NCBI RefSeq assembly: GCF_003967355.1
Contig: NZ_BIFH01000059.1
Span: 1-64,000 of the forward strand
From: Embleya hyalina
GTDB taxonomy: Bacteria > Actinomycetota > Actinomycetes > Streptomycetales > Streptomycetaceae
Direction: 5' to 3'
Length of the DNA: 64,000 bases
Below are positions 1-9,846 of the stretch, in pieces. A program made the translations under genes and the position numbers. The first letter of the stretch is position 1. Every line of letters starts with the position of its first letter. The notes below the pieces were generated by a model that did no database searches, was not told where the DNA came from, and worked only from the letters and a program-made list of their open reading frames with translations.

Positions 1-806
1 CTACGCGATTGGCCACCCCATCACCCGCATTCGACTGGCGACCGTCGTTGCCCCGGAACTGCGCCGGCAGCGACCGGGGTTCGCGTCCGGGCCCGTGTTC
101 ACGCGGGAGACGGAAAACCGGGGCGGCGTCCCATGGAACAAAACCAATACCCCACGACAGCACAGGATTTGGAACCGCCGCCCATCAACGATTGTTGGAA
201 ACAGGCGACTTCACGATCGCCGAACACTTCCAATATTAGGTCGGCATCGGCATCACCGGGCAAGAGCATGCATCAAAACTCGACCCGGGTACGATTCGGG
301 AGACGGGCGGGGTCCCACCGGGACCCCGGACCGGGCCGCTCCGCGGCCCCACCGCCACATCAAGCAAGCGAACCGACACCGACCCGCAGGCCCATCGAAC
401 CAGCCTCCACAACTACCACAAGCCCGCCACGCAACCACCAGAAACCGCTACACAAGCGGCCTGGGTACCCTCCTGCGGCCCCCGCACATCCGAACCGCCC
501 ATCCCGCCAGAGGCCGGGCAACACGCACAGCGCCATCGACAGACCCGGACACCCGACCCGAAAGTCGTGAGGAAAACCAGACAGGAAAACTCGACAGGAA
601 ACCGAGACACGCCGTAGGAACCGCCACGCCTGCAACCCTGGATCGACTCAACGGCATCAAGCCCGTCGACCGGACGTCCCAGGCTGGGACCGGCACAACG
701 ACGCGACCGCGGTCTCTGCGGAGATGCGCTCCACCGGTTCACGGCACGGAATGCGGCTCAGTCAGGACATTCGCGAGAAATCGGTGACGGGGCGTCATCC
801 GATTGC
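1..806. other. No convincing gene; contains a dispersed repeat
   Basis: Open frames here lack family resemblance, plausible starts and codon-position bias, and look like chance frames in GC-rich DNA. The only structure seen is a dispersed repeat near 555-683. The last bases lie downstream of the minus-strand gene that ends at 807. Confidence 0.5.
555..683. repeat. Dispersed repeat, copy A
   Basis: This stretch shares ordered blocks with 13272-13390: a CCCGAAAGTCGTGAGGAAAA-like start, CCAGACAGGAAA, then GGAACCGCCACGCC and, about 50 bases later, GACCGGACGTCCCAGGC. A partial copy lies at 2801-2856. The copies flank unrelated genes and are not conserved as protein, so they are non-coding dispersed repeats of unknown role. 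Confidence 0.6.
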
Positions 807-2057
807 TCAACCGAAGGTCCAGACGCCGTCGCCGAGCAGTTGGTCCAGGTCATTGGCGACCTGCTCGATGAGGTCGTCTCCGAAGACGACGAGGGCTTGT
901 TCGGCGTAGTGGGCGAACGTGCCGAGGCGGGCATCCGCGGTGACGAGGAACTGGAACTCATCGTCGGCGATGGCGCTGCCCGGCCAGGGCGGCTGCCCCG
1001 GGCCGCCGACGCGGTGCGGATCGAACTCCCAGCCGTTGAGATATGGACGGCACTGGTAGACCCATTCACCGGGCCGGACGCAGGCACGCAGGCCGCGCTC
1101 GATGACGCCTTCGGCAGCTGAGATCGCCGGAGCGCCACGGTCAAGCATGCCGTAGAACCAACGGCGCGAGTCGAGCGGCGCTGTATACCGCCCGCTCCCG
1201 CTGGCGTAATCGAAGCCGATGCGAGCCTCGCCGCGACGCGCTATCCGTCCGGACCCGGCGTCGTGAAGAGAATGCCTCGCGGGCGGGGCCACAGCGGGCT
1301 CGCCTGGCGGGGCCCAGCGGTGGGACCGGACCATCGTGACGTCCCGAAACCCAACGGCCACAAGGGCGCTGCGCAGCTGCCCGTCGGCCTCGGCGACCAG
1401 GAACCCCTTCGCCGGCGGCTGGAACCGCCACAACGGCAGCTTGGCGAGCAGTTCGGCACGTGAAGCGGTCAGGCCCCCGACAGCAGCGAACCCGGTGCCC
1501 CGAACGGTCTCCAGCCAGCACGCCGCGGCAACCCTTCCGCGGTGAGTCAGCACGCGGACATCGACGTCCCAGTACGGGATCGAGCCCATCGCGTGCCAGA
1601 CCGACAGGGGGACCCGGTGCGGCCCGGAGCCGGCGGAGAGGTCGAGCGCCTGCTGCGCCTGCGCCTCGTCCCACCGGACCGATTCAATTCCCCACTCCGG
1701 CTGCGGCCGGGGGAAGTCGAGCTCGGCGACTTCGCCGACCAGGACACTGCGCTCCCATCCTGCGGTGAAACCCGCCGCTTCCAGCGAGGCCGTCAGCCGT
1801 GACGCTTCTGTGTCGTGGGCGAACACGCGCCACTCCACAGGTTCCACACGCGCAGCCGCGCACTGCTGCACTTGCGAAGCAAGCTGCGCGGTCGAGATCG
1901 AGGCGTCCAGGGCGGGGTGATCGACGATGCAGTGGGTGCCGTAGTGCGTGAGGGCCAGCGGTCCGATCCGCTCGACCACGGTGCCGAATCGCGGATGCGC
2001 CGAATCCGGGCTACGCAGGCTGCGATCGTACGCTGCCAGCAGTTCTTCCACATTCAT
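807..2057 (-). CDS. GNAT-like N-terminal domain fused to a DUF2716-like C-terminal domain
   Basis: Predicted cytoplasmic protein of 416 residues. The first ~270 residues look like a degenerate acetyltransferase of the GNAT fold, with the pattern LEAAGFTAGWERSVLVGE typical of that fold. The C-terminal ~130 residues (FDYASGSGRY onward, with WEFDPHRV and a closing FAHYAEQALVVFGDDLIEQV) resemble DUF2716, in which a GTFGHPWEQTLCVFG-like block is usual. The ATG at 2057 (MNVEELL) is preferred; an in-frame ATG at 2099 would add 14 residues, and neither has a strong ribosome binding site. DUF2716 proteins are often solitary immunity-like genes, so the fusion is unusual. Domain assignment is from memory and function is unknown. 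Confidence 0.65.
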   Translation of the reverse strand: MNVEELLAAYDRSLRSPDSAHPRFGTVVERIGPLALTHYGTHCIVDHPALDASISTAQLASQVQQCAAARVEPVEWRVFAHDTEASRLTASLEAAGFTAGWERSVLVGEVAELDFPRPQPEWGIESVRWDEAQAQQALDLSAGSGPHRVPLSVWHAMGSIPYWDVDVRVLTHRGRVAAACWLETVRGTGFAAVGGLTASRAELLAKLPLWRFQPPAKGFLVAEADGQLRSALVAVGFRDVTMVRSHRWAPPGEPAVAPPARHSLHDAGSGRIARRGEARIGFDYASGSGRYTAPLDSRRWFYGMLDRGAPAISAAEGVIERGLRACVRPGEWVYQCRPYLNGWEFDPHRVGGPGQPPWPGSAIADDEFQFLVTADARLGTFAHYAEQALVVFGDDLIEQVANDLDQLLGDGVWTFG

Positions 2058-2099
2058 GACCACCGCGGTATTCAAGCACTGCGGTTCCCGCGACGCCAT

Positions 2100-2883
2100 T
2101 GAAAATGTCAGGGACGCCGAGCGCGGTGCGGCTCTCGTCCGGCCAATGGCGAGCGCGAGGACACCGTCTGGCGGCGGCCGACCCCGACCACACGACCACG
2201 CACGGCAGTTCCTGGGGACTCACCGCCCGGCCCGTGATCATCCACCCCGAAACGGTCACCCTCGCCCGCGCCCTCGCTCGTACGCGCCTGGCGGCGACGC
2301 CCCGGCCCGACCGGCACCCGGCCGTGACCACATTCCTCGGACACACCGCCCACACACTCGGACTCACACGCTGGCCCCCGGACCCGACGACCTTTTGCGG
2401 TCCTGGATCCACCACCACACGCGACCCTGAAAACCCCGCTGCCCCTCGGGCCGAGCCCCCGGACCACCCGAAACGGGCCGCCAAACGCTACCGCCGCCTA
2501 TGGCATCCCCAACCGAACTGCACAAAATCTCAACGCATCCCACAACACCCGCGAAACCCAACAGAAGTGAGAAAACCCCAGCTCACAACCCCGCCCGAGC
2601 CCACCCGAACACCCACCCGCACCCCGAAACCACGCCCACCAACCCTGCGCCCGGAACAACCATCCCGATACAACTGCGAAACCCCAGCCCACACCCCACG
2701 CCACCCCAGAACCAACGACCACTCACACCAACAACCACCCGGCAGCCAGCGCAACGTCGCACAACGCCACCCACAAGCCCGGCACCCAAACAACAACCCA
2801 ACCCGAAAGTCGACAGGAAAACCGAGGAGGAAAACTCGACCGGAAAAACGGGTCCCATCGCTTCCGGACACGAAGGCGGATCG
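2100..2883. other. Gene-free AC-rich stretch with a partial dispersed repeat
   Basis: About 780 bases without a convincing gene. Bases 2480-2800 are unusually rich in A and C on the plus strand (many ACCC and CAAC runs) compared with the flanks. Bases 2801-2856 carry the start of the dispersed repeat (CCCGAAAGTCGACAGGAAAA), immediately downstream of the toxin stop codon at 2884. Confidence 0.45.
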
Positions 2884-3135
2884 TCAGAAGGGGCTGGGTG
2901 CGGCCCGAACGACGGTGACACGCAGAACCGACTTGGAGACCTCGTAACGAATGACCACGTCGGCGACGGTGGCATCGCGACAATCCTCGTAGCCCGCACG
3001 GGCGGGCGCGGACCCGTTCCCGTACGGATCCCGAGCCAGCACGCTCATGCCCCGCTCAAACGCACGCAACCGATCGGGCCCCAACCGCCTGAGCTCGACC
3101 TCCGCGGTCGGCGCATACGCCACCGCGTAACTCAC
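2884..3135 (-). CDS. RelE/ParE-like toxin, pair 1
   Basis: Predicted 83-residue basic protein with a small RelE/ParE-type pattern: an early helix (AEVELRRLGPDRLRAFERG), the block LARDPYGNG, and a final beta stretch ADVVIRYEVSKSVLRVTVVR. The GTG start overlaps the upstream antitoxin stop in a GTGA tetranucleotide, implying translational coupling. Two intact relatives (11702-11944, 34692-34934) and one decayed relative (near 11110-11357) lie in this window with the same architecture. RelE/ParE toxins usually cleave mRNA or poison gyrase; which applies here cannot be told from sequence. The toxin call is inferred from size, fold pattern and pairing. Confidence 0.65.
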   Translation of the reverse strand: MSYAVAYAPTAEVELRRLGPDRLRAFERGMSVLARDPYGNGSAPARAGYEDCRDATVADVVIRYEVSKSVLRVTVVRAAPSPF

Positions 3136-3374
3136 GGCGCGAAGGGGGTGCCGTCGAGGTTGCGCAACCCGGAGAAGTCCCCCGCACGCACCCGGTCCAG
3201 AACGGCACGATCCTCCGCGCGCTCCTCCGGCGTCAACGCCCACTCCAACACGATCTTCGCGTAGAGCTGATCGAACGGAGTGTTCGCGAGCTGCTCCTCG
3301 AACTCGACACGCTCCTCCGGCCCCAACCGCTCACGAATCTCCGCGATCGTCGCGGGCCTGCCCTCCACCGCCAT
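3132..3374 (-). CDS. Antitoxin, pair 1
   Basis: Predicted 80-residue acidic partner of the downstream toxin. The order is a short beta-like start (MAVEGRPAT), helix IAEIRERLGPEERVEFEEQL, helix DQLYAKIVLEWALTPEE, then a conserved tail RAGDFSGLRNLDGTPFAP. Antitoxins 11941-12207 and 34931-35224 share the pattern T-x2-(E/D)IR, a W-A hydrophobic helix, and (A/S)GD(L/F)-G-V/L near the end. I do not recognise a named DNA-binding fold. It is first in a two-gene operon, and autoregulation is likely by analogy only. Confidence 0.6.
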   Translation of the reverse strand: MAVEGRPATIAEIRERLGPEERVEFEEQLANTPFDQLYAKIVLEWALTPEERAEDRAVLDRVRAGDFSGLRNLDGTPFAP

Positions 3375-3938
3375 CACGCCTCCCGAGTCCGTCGGCCCTC
3401 CCAGTCTGCCCGCTCCGCGGACCCCGTGTCCGGCCCATCGCCCGAGAGGCTGCGGAGCGTATGCCACGACCCCGAATGCCGGGGCGGCCGAGGAGGCCGC
3501 GCGGGCGTCGGGTCGGGTGGAGATGTCGGGCGTGACGAGCATCGGCGACGTCGGCGGCGCTGCCGTCTTTGCCGCGCCCGGGCGACCGATCCCGAAGTAC
3601 CCCGGCCGGGACGAGTCGTTCACCGTGGTGCCGGTGACCGCCGCCCTGTCCGAACCGACCGACCCCGACAACCCCGTGGACCCGGCGATCGGCGGCCTTG
3701 GGGAGGACCACCCCGAACGCGGCCTGTGTCGAGCCACGTTCGTCACGCACCGGTCGTGGGTACGCCGGCTCCTCGACGACAACACCCTCCCGGCGCACGC
3801 GCCACTCCACGACGACGAACGCGCCCGCCCGAACGTGACACCACCGACCGGGCCCGGCGGCACCACGCCGGCGGCCACGATCGGGAACCGACCGTCGTCC
3901 GGCCCGGCCGGGATCGTCCGAGTCGGCCGCGCAGACGC
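3375..3938. other. Intergenic, no supported feature
   Basis: Several long overlapping frames exist but none shows a ribosome binding site with a recognisable protein. I see no repeat or strong hairpin. Confidence 0.4.
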
Positions 3939-4388
3939 TCACGCGGGCGGCTCGACCCGCCCCCGCCAGACGACCGCGTCGAGGGACTCCATCGACGCCT
4001 CGTCCAGGAACGGACTCGGATCGTTCCACCCGATGTCCCACCACCCCCACGACACACTCCCGCACAGGACCCAGTGCCCGGCGGCGCCGCCGTGCAGGGC
4101 GCTGGTCCCCGTGACGGAGAAGTACCTCGCCCGACGGTGTTCCGGCACCGGCACCTCACCCGGCGGCGGCACGTCCAGCGGACGCACGACAGCGCCGGGA
4201 ACGTACGGCTCGATCATCGCCTTCCGCACATCCCAGAAACACACGTCCAGGACCCGGTCGTCGTCGTAGCGGATCCCGTACTGCGTCTGACGACGGAACA
4301 CCATCCTCGAATGACCCGCGTCATAGGCCCACAACTGCAACGGCGACTGCGGCACCACCAACGGAAACCCACCCGGCACGAACCGCAC
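3939..4388 (-). CDS. Hypothetical protein, 149 residues
   Basis: Predicted soluble aromatic-rich protein. The GTG start is supported by GGGGGAGGG about 7 bases upstream on the minus strand. Recognisable traits are FRRQTQYGIRYDDDRVLDV, the block VRPLDVPPPG and a tryptophan cluster SWGWWDIGWNDPSPF. It has no signal peptide or membrane helix. The composition resembles small solitary actinobacterial proteins, sometimes immunity factors, but I do not recognise a family. It follows the pair-1 toxin-antitoxin genes on the same strand with a gap of more than 500 bases, so it is probably a separate unit. Confidence 0.5.
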   Translation of the reverse strand: MRFVPGGFPLVVPQSPLQLWAYDAGHSRMVFRRQTQYGIRYDDDRVLDVCFWDVRKAMIEPYVPGAVVRPLDVPPPGEVPVPEHRRARYFSVTGTSALHGGAAGHWVLCGSVSWGWWDIGWNDPSPFLDEASMESLDAVVWRGRVEPPA

Positions 4389-5226
<838 letters not shown>

Positions 5227-6267
5227 TCAGCGCCCCTGGGGATCGCCCGGTGTCCAGCGCATCGCCTGGCGGCACTTCGGCGGTTCCGTCGGAGCGTTCG
5301 CGTCGTGCGGGGACGCGGAAAGCGTGCGGCCGTCGGGAGTGCGGACGCAATCGTCCGCGCTCCGGGCCTTGCCCGGAACGAAGTCCCAGAGCAGCGCGCC
5401 CGACGCGTCGTACGCACGAAGCCGGTCGTCGTTGTTCACGGGTTCGTTCGGGCGCCGCGACGAAGCCGAGACGTACCAGACCCCGCCCGCCATCAACGCG
5501 TCCTGCTCGCCTCGACCGACGTCCATGGTGATCCGGCTGACGGCGCCGGTGTATCGGCCCCACGCGCTGGTCGTCCAGTTCCCGGCGAGCGAGTTGCCCC
5601 CGCCGCCGCCGTAGTCGACCGGGCCGTCGATCCAGGTGGTGTCCCGGGGGTCGCCCTCCGGGGACGGGACCGATGTCGGGTCCGCTTCGCCTCCGCACCC
5701 CACGAACCGGGCCCGGTCGTCGACCGCGATCGCGAAGTACTCGTCCGGCCGACCCGACCGTGGTGTCCGCACCGCCAGGTAGGGGCGGAACTTTTCTGCC
5801 AGTTCGGTCTGTGGGCGGCCCTCGGGGTTTGGTACGGTCCGCACGCAGTCGGCCACGAACTTGCGGGCGAGTGGTTCCGACATCGCCCGGTCCGCCGGTA
5901 CGGGAAGCAGGTTCCTCGACAACTCGGGCAACATCGAGGTGCTTGCGGCGGGAGACGGGGAAGCCGCAGTCGACCCCCTGTGGGGTCGGGCGTCGCTGTC
6001 GGGCAGGGCCACGGCAACACCGGCCACCACGGCGGCGACCGATGCGGCGGCGATCAGGGGGACACGGTGTCGCGCGAGAAGTCCTCGCCGGGACGCGCCG
6101 GAACGCCGCGCGCCAGCGGCGGCGATCTCGACGGGGACGATCGTGTCGACGAAGGCGTCGGCGTCGTCGAGGCCGTCCGCGTCGTCGAGCAGGGCCAGTA
6201 CCTCCGCCCGGCGTGCGGCGTGTGCCCGCAGATCCCGGTCGGCGGGCGGGTGGTGGGGGCTCGTCAT
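5227..6267 (-). CDS. Sigma-factor-linked membrane protein
   Basis: Predicted 346-residue protein encoded just after an ECF sigma factor; its ATG overlaps the sigma stop as ATGA. Residues 1-60 are acidic and cytoplasmic (RRAEVLALLDDADGLDDADAF). A single transmembrane helix follows around residues 70-90 (VPLIAAASVAAVVAGVAVAL), then an extracytoplasmic domain rich in Gly, Trp and Tyr with several cysteines (VADCVRTV, FVGCGGE, DDCVRTPDG, PKCRQAMRW). This is the layout of a sigma-operon sensor or anti-sigma partner, though I see no canonical zinc anti-sigma HxxxCxxC motif. The outer domain may sense an envelope signal. Confidence 0.75.
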   Translation of the reverse strand: MTSPHHPPADRDLRAHAARRAEVLALLDDADGLDDADAFVDTIVPVEIAAAGARRSGASRRGLLARHRVPLIAAASVAAVVAGVAVALPDSDARPHRGSTAASPSPAASTSMLPELSRNLLPVPADRAMSEPLARKFVADCVRTVPNPEGRPQTELAEKFRPYLAVRTPRSGRPDEYFAIAVDDRARFVGCGGEADPTSVPSPEGDPRDTTWIDGPVDYGGGGGNSLAGNWTTSAWGRYTGAVSRITMDVGRGEQDALMAGGVWYVSASSRRPNEPVNNDDRLRAYDASGALLWDFVPGKARSADDCVRTPDGRTLSASPHDANAPTEPPKCRQAMRWTPGDPQGR

Positions 6268-6887
6268 CGGGACACGTCCTTCACGCACGAAGACGGACGA
6301 TTGGTCGCGGCGGGATCGCCGGCGGGCGGAGGGAGCGCGGCCACGAGGTCGCGCAGGCGGGCGCGGGCCCGGTGCAGCCGGGACTTGACCGTGCCGACGG
6401 CCACGCCCAGGGCCGCGGCCGCCGCCTCCTGGGACAGACCGCTCCAGACGCACAGTTCCAGCACCTCGCGATCGCGTTCGGGCAACGCGGCGACGGCACA
6501 GAGCACGCTCGCCATGGCGCGTTCGTCGTCGAGTCGCGCGGCCACCTCGTCCGCGTGATCGGGAGCAGCCGGCGGGAGCGGGAGTCGGGCCTGCAGCGCT
6601 CGGTAACGTAGCAGCGCCCGGCCGCTGTTCGCGGCCATGTTGCGGGCGACCCCAAGCAGCCACGGCAGCGCGCTGTCCTGAAACAGCACGACCTCCGCCC
6701 GGATCCGCCACGCGTGCAGGAACACGGCGGAGGTCAGGTCCTCGGCGTCGGCCCACGAGCCGGTGCGCCGAAAGAGAAAGTTGTGCACCGCGCGGGCATG
6801 GCGATCGAACAGGTCACCGAACGCGGAGCGTTCGCCCGCGCAAGCCCTGTCCCACAAATCGCGGTCGGTCTCGGTGGAGATGTTCAC
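6264..6887 (-). CDS. ECF RNA polymerase sigma factor
   Basis: A 207-residue sigma-70 family protein. Region 2 is FGDLFDRHARAVHNFLFRRT followed by ADAEDLTSAVFLHAWR, the core-binding and -10 recognition helices. Region 4 is LPERDREVLELCVWSGLSQE followed by AAAALGVAVGTVKSRLHRAR, the -35 recognition helix-turn-helix. The length is normal for an ECF sigma. Its stop overlaps the downstream membrane-protein start, so both are probably co-translated and the partner likely controls it. The target regulon is unknown. Confidence 0.92.
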   Translation of the reverse strand: MNISTETDRDLWDRACAGERSAFGDLFDRHARAVHNFLFRRTGSWADAEDLTSAVFLHAWRIRAEVVLFQDSALPWLLGVARNMAANSGRALLRYRALQARLPLPPAAPDHADEVAARLDDERAMASVLCAVAALPERDREVLELCVWSGLSQEAAAAALGVAVGTVKSRLHRARARLRDLVAALPPPAGDPAATNRPSSCVKDVSR

Positions 6888-7185
6888 ACCCCTACATGTG
6901 CGCGGCCCACCCGGGGGTTCCCACTATCGTGCCGGAAAGGATCGGAAACCCGCCGCGAAGGGGTTCTCGCCGCGGCGGCGCGGCTGGGCGGCCGTCGCAA
7001 CTGCCTCGGAGGCCGTGTGCGGCAATTCGATGGTCACAACCACATCGTGCCGGTCCATCGCAGGGCAAGGCGAACCAGCGGACGAAGACGGTTGATGAAG
7101 GAACGGACGCGGCGGCTCGACGTCGGTCTCCGGGGTCCTCCGATTCCCGCCGCCACGGCGCGCATCGGGAGAAGGGGAGAGATCC

Positions 7186-8040
7186 GTGTCTTCGATCATC
7201 CGGTCGCGCCGCCCGTACCCGCGTTGGCGGCGCGGCGCGGTCTCGGTGGTCGCGAGCACGGCCCTTACCGTCGGCGGACTGGTGGCGCTGGCCGGGCCTG
7301 CGGCGGCGGACGGGATGTGCGGCACCCCGGTGGTCTCGGGCGCCACGACCACGATCACCTGCTCGGCCGGGGCACCGGCAGTGTCACCGTCCCGCCGGCC
7401 GTATCCGGTGTGGTCGTGACGCTCGACGGCGCCGGGGGCTTTGCGAACGGGGTCGGGTGCCCGGTGGCGAGGGCGCCCACGTGGTGGCCACGCCGGCCGT
7501 CACCCCCGGGCGGGTCCTGAACGCGACCGTCGGCAGGAAGGGCCCCTGGACACCGGGTTGCCCGCGGGCAATGTGGGCGGGCTCGGCGGGGACCTGGTCG
7601 CGGTCACCGACTCCACCGGCACCCCGCTGCTGACCGCCGGGTCCGGCGGCGGCACCGGGGCCTTCTCCTTCGCCGGCCAGCGCGGCGCCGACAGCGGCCG
7701 CAACGGCCTCGGCGGCGGCGTCGGAGGGCTCGCGGGGCGGCGGCGGCGCGGGCGGCGAGGCCGGGACCGCCACCGCCAGCGGCGGCGCGGGCGGCGAGCG
7801 GGATCGGCCAAGGCACCTCGACCGCGGGCGCCTCCGGCACCTTCCCCAACGGCAACGCCCAACCCGGCGGGCAGGCCGTCCTCCCCGGCGGGCGCGGGCG
7901 GGGCGGCGGGGCCGGCTACGGGGCCGGAGGCCGGGGCGGCACCGGCAACTCCGGCATCGTGAACGGCAATCCCGTCGTCGGGGCCGGGGGCTCCGGCGGC
8001 GGCCTGATCCCCAGCACCTACCCCGACGCGACCTCGACCC
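7186..8040 (+). pseudogene. Frameshifted glycine-rich secreted protein
   Basis: The N-terminus (RRPYPRWRRGAVSVVAST, then a hydrophobic run ending GPAAADGM) is a clear Sec signal peptide with an Ala-x-Ala cleavage site. The mature protein then jumps between frames: TGSVTVPPAVSGVVVTLDGA near 7375, ATPAVTPGRVLNATVG near 7497, GGLGGDLVAVTDSTGTPLL near 7577, and Gly-rich repeats to GAGGSGGGLIPSTYPD near 8020. At least three frame changes are needed. The 3' end runs into the oppositely oriented repeat-switched gene. It was probably an exported structural or surface protein, now inactive unless the shifts are sequence errors. Confidence 0.7.
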
Positions 8041-8940
8041 TGGTCGACAGCTCGAACGCGGGCGACGACTCCATCGTGTTCGTCTTCACCCGGTCGCGGG
8101 CGGTGCGAGCCCGGTCGAGGTGGTCGAGCGTGATGTCGCTGCGGTGTCGGGTGAGGCCGATCTCGTGGTCGAGTCCGTGTAATCGGTCGTGGTCGATCGG
8201 GGGGTGGGTGAGCAGGTGGACGCGTTCGCGGGTGAGGTCGGTGAGGTGTCGGTGGAGGTGGTCGGCCAGGACGTAGAGCAGCAGGGCGGCCTTCTCGGCG
8301 CGGGCGTGGGCCCGGTGGCTCTCGTCCAGGGCCTTGCGGAGTTCGTTGGCCTCCTCCAGCGCGGCGATCAGACGGTCGCGGTCGTCGGGTGATCGCGGGG
8401 TCGGCGCGGGGGATCCGGGGCGCGCGGACCCGGGGCACGGGAACGCCCGCTCGGTGTCCGCGGGCACGGGGCCGGCGCCGCGGGGTGAGGCGGCGGTAGG
8501 CGGCGGTAGGCGGCGGTAGGCGGCGGTAGGCGGCGGTAGGCGGCGGTCCACAACGCGCGGGCGTGCTCGAGGCGTTCGTGTTGGAGGGTGTGCTCGTTGG
8601 TGCACACGCCAACGACCGCCGCGACCAACTCCCACGTCAGACCCTCGCCGTTCAGGCGTGTGCGCAGCACGCGCAGGGTGGGCACGGTCGCGGCGGGCAC
8701 GCGGTCGGGGCGGTCGTGGTGCGCGGGCGGGGTCAGATGCTCGGGAGTCAGCGCGGCGTGCAACGCCCGCACGGTGACACCGGCCTCGTCCAGCCAGTCG
8801 CGCAACAACCACACCAGATCGTTCAACTCCCGGCTCGAGGCGTTCGGTTCGTCCCACGCCCGCCCCCTGCCCGCGTCGTTGTCCCGGGACAACCCGGGGT
8901 TGTTTCCCGAACAACCCCGGCACGTCCGCCGAACAATCAT
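8018..8940 (-). CDS. Helix-turn-helix-like and coiled-coil protein split by a 10-bp repeat (possible phase switch)
   Basis: The N-terminal part, read in the frame of the ATG at 8940, gives SSRELNDLVWLLRDWLDEAG and NGEGLTWELVAAVVGVCTNE, a pattern like small Streptomyces DNA-binding domains. The C-terminal part, in the frame ending at 8018, gives RDRLIAALEEANELRKALDE and a long helical tail, a typical coiled coil. The two are joined across a tandem 10-bp repeat at 8491-8547 and are out of frame in this sequence. Because 10 is not a multiple of 3 and the unit encodes the same decapeptide in all frames, gain of one unit or loss of two would restore one protein. As sequenced, the product stops near 8368. 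Confidence 0.65.
8491..8547. repeat. 10-bp tandem repeat (CGGCGGTAGG, 5.7 copies) inside a coding region
   Basis: Five perfect copies plus seven bases of a sixth. On the minus strand it encodes the repeating decapeptide PTAAYRRLPP whichever frame is used, so the repeat itself contains no stop. Copy-number slippage changes the downstream frame, the hallmark of a contingency repeat. Confidence 0.9.
8878..8920. promoter_or_regulatory. Two adjacent perfect palindromes, possible operator
   Basis: GTTGTCCCGGGACAAC (8878-8893) is a perfect 16-bp palindrome. It is followed directly by an 11-bp perfect inverted repeat, CCGGGGTTGTT with loop TCCCG and AACAACCCCGG (8894-8920). Both carry GTTGT/ACAAC half-sites. 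They lie at the 5' end of the repeat-switched gene and 120-165 bp before the divergent gene at 9042. If they are an operator, the true start of the minus-strand gene may be downstream of 8940. Their role is inferred. Confidence 0.55.
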
Positions 8941-9041
8941 CCAACCCGGTCACCGACAGCGTCCGGGCCGTAATCGTGGGTTCCGTCGGTCACCTCGGAC
9001 CGCGCAACTCGCCCACACCCGAACCCTGTTGGGAGAAACCC

Positions 9042-9269
9042 GTGCGAAACCCCTTCCGGCGCCACACCCCCACCGACACGAACCCCGACTCCCCCACCGA
9101 CCGGCCCGACACGACCGACACGACCGGCGGGACCGCATCACCGCGGCGGCGACGACGCGTCCGCACCGCGCTCGCCACCCTCGCACTCGTGATCCTCGTC
9201 GGAGCCGGCCCGGAAACCGGACACCTCACCGGAACGATCGCCGACATCACCCACACACTCCTCGGCTGA
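9042..9269 (+). CDS. Small membrane-anchored protein
   Basis: Predicted 75-residue protein beginning at a GTG with GGGAGA about 5 bases upstream. Residues 1-40 are Pro/Thr/Asp-rich, followed by a basic run (PRRRRRVRTAL), one hydrophobic segment (ATLALVILVGAG) and a short tail. The arginine run before the helix predicts a cytoplasmic N-terminus. The size and build recall small membrane proteins of actinobacterial plasmids, but I cannot name a family. Confidence 0.55.
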   Translation: MRNPFRRHTPTDTNPDSPTDRPDTTDTTGGTASPRRRRRVRTALATLALVILVGAGPETGHLTGTIADITHTLLG

Positions 9270-9846
9270 GCCGACTCCGCCCGTCCGCGCACAGGCCCGG
9301 ACGGAAGCCGCCCGGGGCATCCCCGGATGACGGCCACGACGGCAATCGGGGACGTCGGGCGGCGGGAGGAGAACACGGGCGGGGACACGACGAGTTCGCG
9401 GTAGGACACGGCCGGCCGAACGGCGACACCACAGTGAGGTTCGCGTGGGGTTCGAGGCGTCGATCGGTGACCGGTCGACCGCCTCGGGCGTGTCCGGGCC
9501 CGCTCACGCGCCACCGGACCGGCCCGGCGTCCGACGGCCGGCCCTCGAACGTCGACCCGACGCGAGATGCCCTACCGGGCCGGCTCCGGCAGCGTCGGGG
9601 GTCGGCCGGTGTCGAGGTCCCGAAACACCTCACCGCGCCGCCGCGGCGCACGGCCCGATCCCCCGCCCGGACACAAGAGAATCCATGGGGATTCCCGCGA
9701 TACATCCGGCATTCCAGCCGAACCTCGGAACCGCAGGTCATCACACCGCAGGTCCCCGATCGGAACCGGACACCCGCGATCCGGGCGGGTCGAACGGCAC
9801 CTTGGGAAACACGGATCCGTCCGGCCGAACCCCGGGACCACAGCCC

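Noticed and set aside
7186-8040. PE-PGRS-like mycobacterial protein
   Set aside because: Glycine-rich, but there is no PE domain; it has an ordinary Sec signal peptide and composition typical of other actinobacteria.
8491-8547. Interpreting the 10-bp repeat as a CRISPR or protein-binding array
   Set aside because: The unit is too short for CRISPR, has no spacers, and lies within coding sequence on both sides, which fits a coding contingency repeat better.
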